From NCBI GenBank assembly GCA_035635075.1, contig DASQBT010000035.1:1-7391 (forward strand): a DNA stretch of 7,391 nucleotides. Direction: 5' to 3'. Shown one piece after another: positions 1 to 5,286 of the stretch. The translations under genes and the position numbers were made by a program. Source of the stretch: DASQBT01 sp035635075. GTDB taxonomy: Bacteria; Pseudomonadota; Gammaproteobacteria; Burkholderiales; Thiobacillaceae. Below the pieces are notes generated by a model. It did no database searches. It was not told where the DNA came from and saw nothing but the letters and a program-made list of their open reading frames with translations. Within the stretch, counting starts at the first letter, position 1, and each line of letters opens with the position of its first letter.

Positions 1-316
1 GCGGCTTGCCTTTGGGTGCCATGTGGTAATCGCCGGTGCGGCACAAGACACCATTGATGGTGGCGTCGCCTTCCAGCACCAGTGATTCTTCCTCAAGCCC
101 GTCCCCGTGTGGCGGAAGCCGGCTGCCCGGTGCCATGCGCAGCAGAAACGAGCGGCTGCGCCCGTCCTGCCTGAGCAGTTTGATTTCCACGCCCTTGAGC
201 ACCTTGACCCATTCGCCTTGGTGGCTGCGCGCATAGCGGAACTCGGCTTCCGGTTCATGAATCCGCTGGAACAGCTTTTCCTGCATGCGGACGATCGCCG
301 TCGTTTCGGGATGCAC
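1..316 (-). CDS. ChrR-like cupin (anti-ECF sigma) protein, partial, N-terminally truncated
   Basis: The minus strand encodes a cupin domain of the ChrR anti-sigma type. Visible motifs are SRLPPHGDG, then EEESLVLEGDATING and TGDYHMAPKGKP, matching the family pattern LPxHxH...EExLVLEGE...GDYHxAPxG. The reading continues past the left edge, so the C-terminus is missing. In the family this cupin follows an N-terminal zinc-binding domain that holds an ECF sigma factor inactive. Here the frame opens only after a TAG at 383-385. Linker-like sequence (DPALIDGLAPDLKPVHPE) starts just after it, and no N-terminal domain is encoded upstream. Possible starts are GTG at 316 or ATG at 286; neither has a good Shine-Dalgarno sequence. 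The second metal-binding His of HxH is Asp here. It may be a decayed gene, a cupin-only paralogue or a frameshifted copy. The cupin call is firm; its being functional is not. Confidence 0.6.
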   Translation of the reverse strand, partial: MHPETTAIVRMQEKLFQRIHEPEAEFRYARSHQGEWVKVLKGVEIKLLRQDGRSRSFLLRMAPGSRLPPHGDGLEEESLVLEGDATINGVLCRTGDYHMAPKGKP

Positions 317-409
317 CGGTTTCAGGTCTGGCGCCAGCCCGTCGATGAGGGCTGGGTCACGGCAAGTGTTGGTTTTTCTTGCCTAGCCCCCCGGGTCCCC
401 GCTTGACTG

Positions 410-439
410 AACTGGCCTGCCTCATGTGGCAGGCCAGTT
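410..439. terminator. 12-bp stem hairpin after the Met-rich gene
   Basis: ACTGGCCTGCC (411-421) and GGCAGGCCAGT (428-438) are perfect inverted repeats around a 6-nt loop. An extra A-T pair (410/439) gives a 12-bp stem. It begins about 20 bases past the stop codon of the Met-rich secreted protein and before the cupin fragment. No T-run follows on either strand, so it is not a classic intrinsic terminator. It could stabilise the 3' end of the upstream mRNA, assist Rho-dependent ending, or be an operator for the next gene. The inverted repeat is directly seen; its role is inferred. Confidence 0.5.
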
Positions 440-458
440 GCTGCCCTGTAGCGCGCGC

Positions 459-1205
459 CTAGTGGCCCATCATCATCTTCATCATTTCCTGCATGGCATC
501 CATGCGTTTTTCCAGCGAGTGGAGCCGGGCCATCGTGGCGTCATCCTTCATGCCGCCCATACCACCCATGCCCATGCCGCCCATGCCCATGCCACCCATG
601 CCACCCATGCCACCCATGCCACCCATGCCACCCATGCCCATACCGCCCATGTCACAGCCTTTCTTGCCCATCATGCCCATCATACCGCCGCCTTTGCCAC
701 CACGATCGCAGGCATCGTCCATCTTCATTTCTTCACAGTGGCAGTACTCGTGCCGCTTGTGCATGCCGCGCATGTGGTCCATGTCACAATCTCCTTTTCC
801 CATTCCCATGCCGGGACCCATCCCCCTGCCGGGACCCATTCCCATGCCGGGACCCATTCCCGGCCCGCCGACTCCCAGTTTGGTCCGGGCCAGTATCATA
901 TTGTCATGCTGGGCGGTCATGTAATCCTGCATGAGTTTCTGCCGCTCTGCCGCGTCCTTGGTGTCCTTCATCTTCGCCAGCGCGTCACGCATCTTGTCCA
1001 GATTCGCGTCCATTTTTTGCAGCGAGTCCGCGGCGGCATCGTCGGCAGGCATGGGCGTGTCCGCAGGCATGGGCATGGACATGGGCATGTCTGCGGGCGC
1101 AGAGGCCGCGGCAGGTGCGGCAGTCGTGTCGGCACTGGGCCCCTCGGCCCAGGCTGCGGCGGTCAATAACATGCTCACTGCAATGACTATCGGTTTGAGC
1201 TTCAT
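459..1205 (-). CDS. Met/Gly-rich secreted protein, putative periplasmic copper-binding
   Basis: A 248-residue protein with a Sec signal peptide (MKLKPIVIAVSMLLTAAAWA, cleavage after A20). About one residue in five of the whole protein is methionine. Layout: PM/MP-rich linker (39-56); a charged, probably helical stretch (60-108); PGMGMGPG repeats (113-138); a Cys/His/Met cluster (C140, H144, H149, H152, C155, H156, C157, C166, C184); an MGG/MGM array (186-219); and a Met-rich helical tail ending MMKMMMGH. Methionine, cysteine and histidine clusters in an exported protein are typical Cu(I)/Ag(I) ligands, so a periplasmic copper sponge or carrier is the best guess. I recognise no named family. 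An AAGGAG lies 6 nt before the ATG. It follows the CusF-like gene by 61 bases and is probably cotranscribed with it. Tandem repeats may make its length vary between strains. Confidence 0.8.
   Translation of the reverse strand: MKLKPIVIAVSMLLTAAAWAEGPSADTTAAPAAASAPADMPMSMPMPADTPMPADDAAADSLQKMDANLDKMRDALAKMKDTKDAAERQKLMQDYMTAQHDNMILARTKLGVGGPGMGPGMGMGPGRGMGPGMGMGKGDCDMDHMRGMHKRHEYCHCEEMKMDDACDRGGKGGGMMGMMGKKGCDMGGMGMGGMGGMGGMGGMGGMGMGGMGMGGMGGMKDDATMARLHSLEKRMDAMQEMMKMMMGH
591..635. repeat. Five perfect 9-bp tandem repeats coding Met-Gly-Gly
   Basis: GCCACCCAT is repeated head to tail five times without a mismatch, inside a wider degenerate array of the same unit (about 550-651). On the minus strand it encodes the MGG repeats of the Met-rich secreted protein. 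The unit is a multiple of three, so copy-number changes by slippage would alter the number of methionine ligands without breaking the frame. Confidence 0.9.
808..861. repeat. Three 18-bp tandem repeats coding Pro-Gly-Met motifs
   Basis: Three consecutive 18-bp units (808-825, 826-843, 844-861) share the core TGCCGGGACCCAT. They differ at the first base (A, C, A) and at one late position (C, T, T). On the minus strand they encode the GMGPGM-type motifs of the Met-rich protein; the middle unit gives an Arg in place of a Met. This second, independent in-frame expansion in one gene suggests growth by repeated local duplication. Confidence 0.85.
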
Positions 1206-1235
1206 GGTGTTCTCCTTAACTACGGTCGAGAGGAT

Positions 1236-1252
1236 GACAGGGCAACCCTGTC
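1236..1252. other. Small hairpin between the two copper-operon genes
   Basis: GACAGGG (1236-1242) and CCCTGTC (1246-1252) pair as a 7-bp stem with a 3-nt CAA loop. It lies in the 61-base gap between the CusF-like stop and the start of the Met-rich gene. No T-run follows on the minus strand. It could be an mRNA processing or stabilising site that sets the ratio of the two proteins. The structure is visible; the role is a guess. Confidence 0.35.
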
Positions 1253-1266
1253 GGATTGATCCCTTT

Positions 1267-1593
1267 TCAGGGGGCTTTGGTTTCCAGATGGGTGACGGTC
1301 AGCATACCCTTGACGCGATCGGCAACAAAGCGCACCGAGTCGCCGGGCTTGACCCGCTTCAGCATCGCCGGGTCGCTGACGCGGAATGTCATGGTCATGG
1401 CGGGCATACCCAGCTTGTACAGTTCGCCATGGCGTATGGTGATCTTGCCGGCGGCCCGGTCCACCTTGCGGATCACCCCTTCGCTCATGGGCATGTTTTG
1501 CATGTCCTGTGCTGCGTGTTCCTGAGGCGCGGCCCAGACGGGCAAGCCGATTCCGCCCAGCAACAGTGCAAACAGTAAGCTTTGGGCTTTCAT
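1267..1593 (-). CDS. CusF-like periplasmic copper-binding protein
   Basis: A small exported protein of 108 residues from the second of two adjacent ATG codons (109 from 1596). The second start is preferred because AAAGGAG sits 7 nt upstream of it and only 4 nt from the first. A signal peptide ends near VWAA. The mature part is a CusF-type OB fold: SEGVIRKVDRAAGKITIRHG, then LGMPAMTMTFRV, then GDSVRFVADRV. Counting from the upstream ATG, H56, M67 and M69 align with the E. coli CusF ligands H36, M47 and M49. The aromatic cap residue W44 is replaced by M64, giving a possible three-Met plus His site. CusF proteins carry Cu(I)/Ag(I) in the periplasm, usually to a CusCBA efflux pump; none is encoded in this window. 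First gene of a probable two-gene operon with the Met-rich protein, and divergent from hemN. Confidence 0.88.
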   Translation of the reverse strand: MKAQSLLFALLLGGIGLPVWAAPQEHAAQDMQNMPMSEGVIRKVDRAAGKITIRHGELYKLGMPAMTMTFRVSDPAMLKRVKPGDSVRFVADRVKGMLTVTHLETKAP

Positions 1594-1612
1594 CATGCAT
1601 CTCCTTTAAGTG

Positions 1613-1639
1613 GTTATAGTCCCGGAAGTTCAGTCCGGG
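1613..1639 (-). promoter_or_regulatory. Candidate operator and -10 for the copper operon
   Basis: A dyad CCCGGA-N7-TCCGGG (1621-1639) lies just upstream of a minus-strand TATAAC (1613-1618), a five-of-six match to a -10 box. A dyad placed next to the -10 recalls MerR/CueR-type copper promoters. However, I see no acceptable -35 box at 17-20 bp. The predicted transcript start would also fall almost on the Shine-Dalgarno sequence. It is therefore better read as a possible regulator site than as a proven promoter. Confidence 0.3.
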
Positions 1640-1695
1640 TTGCCGAATTTGAGTGGACTTTGTTGATGGTGTTCCATGCGCCCACCGGTTTGCGA

Positions 1696-1760
1696 CCACA
1701 GCAGGCGACCACGGGTATCCTACTCCCGTCGGGTGTAGGGTTCCGATTTTTGTGCTGTGG
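1696..1760. other. Nested inverted repeats in the divergent intergenic region
   Basis: CCACAGCA (1696-1703) pairs with TGCTGTGG (1753-1760), enclosing a second imperfect palindrome at 1717-1741. The inner one is CTACTCCCG / CGGGTGTAG with one T-T mismatch and a one-base centre. On the plus strand, five T residues (1747-1751) follow the inner hairpin. The arrangement could be a terminator ending a short plus-strand RNA, a folded leader, or overlapping protein-binding sites. No ORF explains it. The 359-base gap 1597-1955 otherwise holds only the flanking promoter elements. Confidence 0.35.
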
Positions 1761-1864
1761 GGATCAGGCGGACGTTCTGGTCCGTAGGCAAGAAGCTCAA
1801 CTCGCCAAGCATGTGCGCTGGCGCCGCGTGCGGCCACTGCGGAAGCAGGCTGTGACGCTGGCGC

Positions 1865-1897
1865 TGGACAAGGAGAATCAGATAAATTAGGATTCTC
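1865..1897 (+). promoter_or_regulatory. Candidate sigma70 promoter of hemN with overlapping operator
   Basis: TGGACA (1865-1870) and TAGGAT (1888-1893) are separated by exactly 17 bp and match the sigma70 consensus at 5/6 and 4/6 positions. The expected start near 1900 gives a leader of about 55 nt before the hemN ATG. A dyad GAGAATC-N11-GATTCTC (1873-1879 / 1891-1897) covers the spacer and the -10 box, a position from which a bound protein would block RNA polymerase. No TTGAT-N4-ATCAA FNR-type site was found nearby. Confidence 0.45.
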
Positions 1898-1955
1898 AAG
1901 TCCTGATTGAAATCCGCCGTAGTCTGCTTGTTCTGCTGCAAAACGCCGAGGTGCC

Positions 1956-3323
1956 ATGGATCTGCCGCTCTTAGTCAAATACAGTCAGCCGGGGCCTCGC
2001 TACACGTCTTACCCGCCGGCTCCCCATTTCAGTGCTTCGTTTGACCCGGCCTATTGGCAGGATGAACTGATACAAAGCCAGGATCCGGCGCGGCCCATTT
2101 CCCTGTACATCCATATCCCGTTCTGCGACACGCTGTGCTATTACTGCGGCTGCAACATGGTGGCAACAGGCGATTACGCCAAGGCTGACCGGTATCTCGC
2201 CTACCTGATTGCGGAAATCGACCGGGTGGCCGCCCTCACGTATGTCAATCGCGAGGTGGTGCAGATGCACTGGGGCGGCGGCACCCCCACTTACCTGCAT
2301 CCCGCCGACATTCGCGGGCTGGCCGCTCACCTGCGCAAGCGGTTCAGGTTCACTCCCGACGCGGAAGTGGCCGTGGAGGTGGATCCCCGCGGCCTGACTC
2401 GGGAGCATGTCATCGCCTTGCGCGAAAGCGGTTTCAACCGCGCAAGCCTGGGCGTGCAGGATCTGGACGAAACCGTGCAGAAGGCGGTCAACCGCGTGCA
2501 GCCTCTGGCCCTGATTGAGGAAGTCTATGGGTGGTTCCGTTCCGAAGGATTTGCCAGCATCAACCTGGACTTGATGACCGGCTTGCCCCATCAGACGCTG
2601 GACAGCTACCGGCGCACCCTGGCTGAGATCGTGCGGCTCAATCCGGACCGTCTGGCAGTGTTCGGCTATGCCCATGTACCCTGGCTGAAAAAACACCAGA
2701 AACTGATCCTGGAACCGGATCTGCCAAATTTCGAATCCCGCATGAGCATGCAGGAATTGATACTCGAGACGCTGGAGGCGGCGGGTTACGTGCATATCGG
2801 CATGGATCACTTCGCCAAGCCCGAGGATTCTCTGGTGCAGGCCCAACGCAACAGGACTTTGTGGCGCAACTTTCAGGGCTACACCACCCACCGGCATGCG
2901 GATATCTATGCGTTTGGCGTCTCGGCGATCAGCCAGACCGAGACCGTGTATGCCCAGAATGAAAAGCGTCTGGTGGCCTACCAGCAAAAGATCGATCGCG
3001 GTGAGCTTGCTACCGAAAAAGGCTATCGCTTGAGCCGGGACGACCGCATTCGGCGCGATGTGATCACCGAATTGATGTGCGATCTGGAACTGAATATGGC
3101 GAACATTTCCCAGCGCTGGTGCCTGGAGTTCGATGTGTACTTCGCCGACAGCTTGAAGGCGCTGGCGCCCCTCGCTCAGGACGGGCTCGTGCAAGTGAGC
3201 GGCGGCGTAATTCGCGTAACCGCACTGGGCCGCCTGTTCCTGCGCAACATTGCCATGTGCTTCGATGCCTATCTGCGGCGCAAGAGCGGAAGCGAACAAC
3301 CGCGCTATTCAAAGACGGCTTGA
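1956..3323 (+). CDS. hemN: Oxygen-independent coproporphyrinogen III dehydrogenase
   Basis: Radical-SAM enzyme of haem synthesis. It decarboxylates coproporphyrinogen III to protoporphyrinogen IX without oxygen, in the cytoplasm. The 455-residue length is close to the 457 of E. coli HemN. Visible motifs: YIHIPFC with the CX3CX2CXC cluster (C57, C61, C64, C66) that binds the 4Fe-4S centre, with the fourth Cys as in true HemN; the SAM-binding HWGGGTPTYL (105-114); EVDPR (141-145); GFNRASLGVQD (159-169); GMDHFA (282-287); NFQGYTT (305-311); and a C-terminal HemN domain with RDDRIRRDVI and a GRLFLRNIAMCFDAYLR end. This separates it from shorter HemW proteins. GAGG lies 4 nt before the ATG. It diverges from the copper-binding pair, and the stop codon overlaps a large palindrome shared with the convergent DUF302 gene. 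Confidence 0.96.
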   Translation: MDLPLLVKYSQPGPRYTSYPPAPHFSASFDPAYWQDELIQSQDPARPISLYIHIPFCDTLCYYCGCNMVATGDYAKADRYLAYLIAEIDRVAALTYVNREVVQMHWGGGTPTYLHPADIRGLAAHLRKRFRFTPDAEVAVEVDPRGLTREHVIALRESGFNRASLGVQDLDETVQKAVNRVQPLALIEEVYGWFRSEGFASINLDLMTGLPHQTLDSYRRTLAEIVRLNPDRLAVFGYAHVPWLKKHQKLILEPDLPNFESRMSMQELILETLEAAGYVHIGMDHFAKPEDSLVQAQRNRTLWRNFQGYTTHRHADIYAFGVSAISQTETVYAQNEKRLVAYQQKIDRGELATEKGYRLSRDDRIRRDVITELMCDLELNMANISQRWCLEFDVYFADSLKALAPLAQDGLVQVSGGVIRVTALGRLFLRNIAMCFDAYLRRKSGSEQPRYSKTA

Positions 3324-3407
3324 TTCAGGGGCTAGGGGTCACGGGTCGGGGTTGTTGCGGGCTGCGCCCGCGTATCTCCCCGAATCCTGAATCCTAACCC
3401 CTGAATC
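3322..3407. terminator. 86-bp imperfect palindrome, probable bidirectional terminator
   Basis: The outer arms GATTCAGGGG (3322-3331) and CCCCTGAATC (3398-3407) are perfect inverses. Inner pairs follow: TAGG/CCTA (3333-3336 / 3393-3396) and TCGGGG/CCCCGA (3346-3351 / 3378-3383). The apex is a hairpin, GCGGGC-TGC-GCCCGC (3357-3371). The arms are made of degenerate G-rich units such as TTCAGGGG, CTAGGGG and TCGGGG. It fills the gap between convergent hemN and the DUF302 gene and starts inside the hemN stop codon, fitting a shared terminator without a U-tract. It may belong to a family dispersed in the genome. Confidence 0.65.
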
Positions 3408-3411
3408 CTGC

Positions 3412-3945
3412 TTAGCGCACAACCCCGGCCATGATCGCATCTTCCTCCTTGGCCAGGTTGAACAGCGCAGTCGCGACGTCGCCTTTGGCCATCTTCGCGG
3501 TCAGGGCGGTATTGAAGCGCATCACATAGATCTTGCCGTCCATGCCTTCATACACGCTATAGCGGCAGTTGACGCCAGCCGGCGGCAGCTTGGCCTGCTG
3601 CTCCGCCTTGAGCACGGCTTCCACCTGGGCCTCGGGACACATGCCCAGAACCTTCATGGGCTTCGCTTCCTTGTGACCCGCTTTGTGCATGGCATCCTGG
3701 GCGTCGAATACCCCGCCAAGCTTCCAGCCGCGGGCTTGTGCATTCCTTTGCAATGTCGCCACTGTTTCCTCAAAACCCAGTCTGCTGGGTTTCTCCAGCA
3801 TCATGGCTTGCAAGATCTTGTTCTGTGCAGCGGCCATTTTCGCCATGTCGGCCTGAACGTCCTGCGGGGTTGCTGCGCCCTGGCCGCCGTGGGCTGCAAG
3901 GCTGAAAACAAGTGCGGAGACAAATACGATGGAATTCCGTTTCAT
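3412..3945 (-). CDS. DUF302-domain secreted protein
   Basis: A 177-residue protein with a signal peptide (MKRNSIVFVSALVFSLAAHGGQGAA). A short helical stretch follows (27-50), then a DUF302 domain (about 57-150): GFEETVATLQRNAQARGWKLGGVFD, then KVLGMCPE with C103, then GVNCRYSVYEGMDGKIYVMRFN with C127. This is the usual DUF302 order, with its SVYE..DGK.YVMRFN core. The family has no firmly established biochemical role. Members are small alpha/beta proteins, often exported, and some occur near redox or metal genes. An AAGGGG about 7 nt upstream supports the start. It lies 60 bases downstream of the zf-CHCC gene on the same strand, so it may be read through from ilvE or have its own promoter. 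It converges on hemN. DUF302 is clear; the function is unknown. Confidence 0.85.
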   Translation of the reverse strand: MKRNSIVFVSALVFSLAAHGGQGAATPQDVQADMAKMAAAQNKILQAMMLEKPSRLGFEETVATLQRNAQARGWKLGGVFDAQDAMHKAGHKEAKPMKVLGMCPEAQVEAVLKAEQQAKLPPAGVNCRYSVYEGMDGKIYVMRFNTALTAKMAKGDVATALFNLAKEEDAIMAGVVR

Positions 3946-4005
3946 GATGCTACCCCTTTCAAGGTTGTTGATTTCCGGTCTAAAAAACTTGCTTGGCTCA
4001 ATCTA

Positions 4006-4221
4006 TCAGTGACCCTGATGGTCGCGGGCCAGTCCGCCGACCAGCTTGTAGTAGGTGCCGCAATAGGGGCAAAGTGCTTCGCCGGTTTTTTCAATTGCCA
4101 GATAAACGCGTGGGTGGGCATTCCATGAGGTGTCCTGTGGCAGCGGGCAATGCAGGGGCAGGTCGCTGCTGGTCAGTTCCACGACGCGCTGAGTGTGCAT
4201 CCCGCTATTTGGTTCGGCCAT
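4006..4221 (-). CDS. zf-CHCC zinc-finger domain protein
   Basis: A 71-residue protein when started at the ATG at 4221, which has AGGAG 8 nt upstream (4230-4234). A longer frame beginning at 4257 would overlap ilvE and lacks such support. The conserved part is LHCPLPQDTSWNAHPRVYL, then GEALCPYCGTYYKL. It supplies C25, H36, C51 and C54, the C-H-C-C zinc site of the family related to the mitochondrial complex I subunit NDUFS6. The bacterial function is not settled. It starts 14 bases after the ilvE stop, with its ribosome site just before that gap, so translational coupling within one mRNA is likely. I associate an ilvE/zf-CHCC pairing with betaproteobacteria. Confidence 0.85.
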   Translation of the reverse strand: MAEPNSGMHTQRVVELTSSDLPLHCPLPQDTSWNAHPRVYLAIEKTGEALCPYCGTYYKLVGGLARDHQGH

Positions 4222-4235
4222 TGCATGTGCTCCTG

Positions 4236-5159
4236 TCATGCGACATAGGTCAGCCAATCCGCGTGAACCACATCCTTGCCGGTCACGCAGTCAAAATAGC
4301 GCTTTTGCAAACGCGCCGTAACGGGACCGCGGTCGCCGCTGCCAATGACCCGGTTGTCCAGTTCGCGGATGGGGGTAACTTCGGCGGCGGTGCCAGTGAA
4401 GAAGGCCTCATCGGCGATGTAGACCTCGTCGCGGGTAATGCGCTTTTCAGTCACCTGCAGGCCGCTTTCCTCCGCCAACTGCATGATGGTGTCGCGGGTG
4501 AGGCCGACCAGCGCAGAACTCGGGTCGGGGGTGTAGAGCTTGCCGTGGCGGACGATGAATATGTTCTCGCCCGAACCTTCGGAGACAAAGCCGTCGACAT
4601 CCAGCAGCAGCGCCTCGTCGTAGCCGTCTATCTCGGCTTCCCGGTGCGCAAGGATGGAGTTCATGTAGTTGCCGTTGGCCTTGGCCTTGCACATGGTGAC
4701 GTTGGAGTGATGGCGCGAGAACGAACTGGTCTTGACGCGGATGCCATGTTCCAGCGCTTCCTGGCCCAGATATGCGCCCCACGGCCAGGCCGCGACGATG
4801 ACGTGCACCGACAGGTTCCTCGCCGATATGCCCATCGCGTCGGAACCGTAAAACGCCATCGGGCGGATATAGCCGGACTCCAGCTTGTTGTCGCGCACAG
4901 CGGCGAGTTGCGCCGCCGAAATCGTGGCCCTGTCGAACGGCATTTTCATGCCGAGAATGTGGGCGGAACGGAACAGCCGGTCAGTATGTTCCTTGAGGCG
5001 GAAGATTGCCGTGCCTTTGTCGGTCTTGTAGGCGCGTACACCCTCGAATACGCCCATGCCGTAATGCAGCGTGTGGGTCAGGACATGGGTGGTGGCATCG
5101 CGCCAGTTCACCATCTTGCCGTCATACCAGATCAGGCCATCACGATCGGCCATGGACAT
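4236..5159 (-). CDS. ilvE: Branched-chain amino acid aminotransferase
   Basis: Class IV PLP enzyme that makes the last, reversible transamination of valine, leucine and isoleucine synthesis with glutamate, in the cytoplasm. The 307-residue length matches E. coli IlvE (309). Visible motifs: HYGMGVFEGVRAY (32-44); YIRPMAFYG (97-105); KAKANGNYMNS with catalytic K160 aligned to E. coli K159; DEALLLDVDGFVSEGSGENIF (181-201) with E194 positioned to contact PLP; GLTRDTI; and FFTGTAAEVTPI (253-264). These distinguish it from D-amino acid aminotransferase and aminodeoxychorismate lyase. GGAG lies 8 nt before the first ATG; a second ATG two codons on is less favoured. It is first in an operon with the zf-CHCC gene and divergent from the RNase T2 gene across a 127-bp gap. 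Confidence 0.96.
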   Translation of the reverse strand: MSMADRDGLIWYDGKMVNWRDATTHVLTHTLHYGMGVFEGVRAYKTDKGTAIFRLKEHTDRLFRSAHILGMKMPFDRATISAAQLAAVRDNKLESGYIRPMAFYGSDAMGISARNLSVHVIVAAWPWGAYLGQEALEHGIRVKTSSFSRHHSNVTMCKAKANGNYMNSILAHREAEIDGYDEALLLDVDGFVSEGSGENIFIVRHGKLYTPDPSSALVGLTRDTIMQLAEESGLQVTEKRITRDEVYIADEAFFTGTAAEVTPIRELDNRVIGSGDRGPVTARLQKRYFDCVTGKDVVHADWLTYVA

Positions 5160-5192
5160 AATAAAAGCTCCGAAAAATCGCTGATTATGCGC

Positions 5193-5198
5193 ATTTTA
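5193..5198 (-). promoter_or_regulatory. Possible -10 box for ilvE
   Basis: The minus strand reads TAAAAT, a five-of-six match to the sigma70 -10 box. It would give a leader of roughly 27 nt before the ilvE ATG. No recognisable -35 box lies 16-18 bp upstream, so an activator would be needed if this is the promoter. Confidence 0.25.
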
Positions 5199-5221
5199 CC
5201 GTAAGGCAGCGTCGGCGATCT

Positions 5222-5263
5222 TCTGATTAGGTCTTTCATGGGTCGATAAAAGACTTCATCAGA
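5222..5263. promoter_or_regulatory. 42-bp dyad between divergent ilvE and RNase T2 genes
   Basis: TCTGAT (5222-5227) and GTCTTT (5231-5236) are mirrored by AAAGAC (5249-5254) and ATCAGA (5258-5263), around a 12-nt centre. The three-base spacers between the blocks (TAG and TTC) also partly pair. The result is 15-nt arms with nearly complete complementarity. It sits upstream of both genes and is not followed by a T-run, so a shared operator is more likely than a terminator. It could also fold as a cruciform or as a leader hairpin. Confidence 0.5.
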
Positions 5264-5274
5264 GGTTTCTTGGC

Positions 5275-5280
5275 TAAACT
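5275..5280 (+). promoter_or_regulatory. Possible -10 box placing the RNase T2 transcript start at its ATG
   Basis: TAAACT matches four of six -10 bases. A start seven bases beyond it would fall on the A of the ATG at 5287, implying a leaderless mRNA. This fits the lack of any Shine-Dalgarno sequence in the bases just before that ATG. No clear -35 box is present. Confidence 0.25.
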
Positions 5281-5286
5281 TCCGCA

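Noticed and set aside
426..1169. Plus-strand open frame with striking HATHATH repeats
   Set aside because: It is the antisense reading of the MGG repeat array. The minus-strand frame has a signal peptide, a ribosome site and sensible composition.
1898..1912. TCAA-N7-TTGA as an FNR/Anr site before hemN
   Set aside because: The half-sites are in the opposite order from TTGAT-N4-ATCAA and the spacing is wrong.
1220..1978. Minus-strand frame spanning the CusF-like gene and the intergenic region
   Set aside because: It is out of frame with the CusF-like gene, which has the signal peptide and copper motif, and its own composition looks random.
1971..3299. Long minus-strand open frame opposite hemN
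   Set aside because: hemN is unmistakable on the plus strand; the opposing frame is a by-product of GC-rich codon use and shows no known domain.
3993..5204. Long plus-strand open frame opposite ilvE and zf-CHCC
   Set aside because: It covers two clearly recognised minus-strand genes and has no family resemblance or ribosome site.
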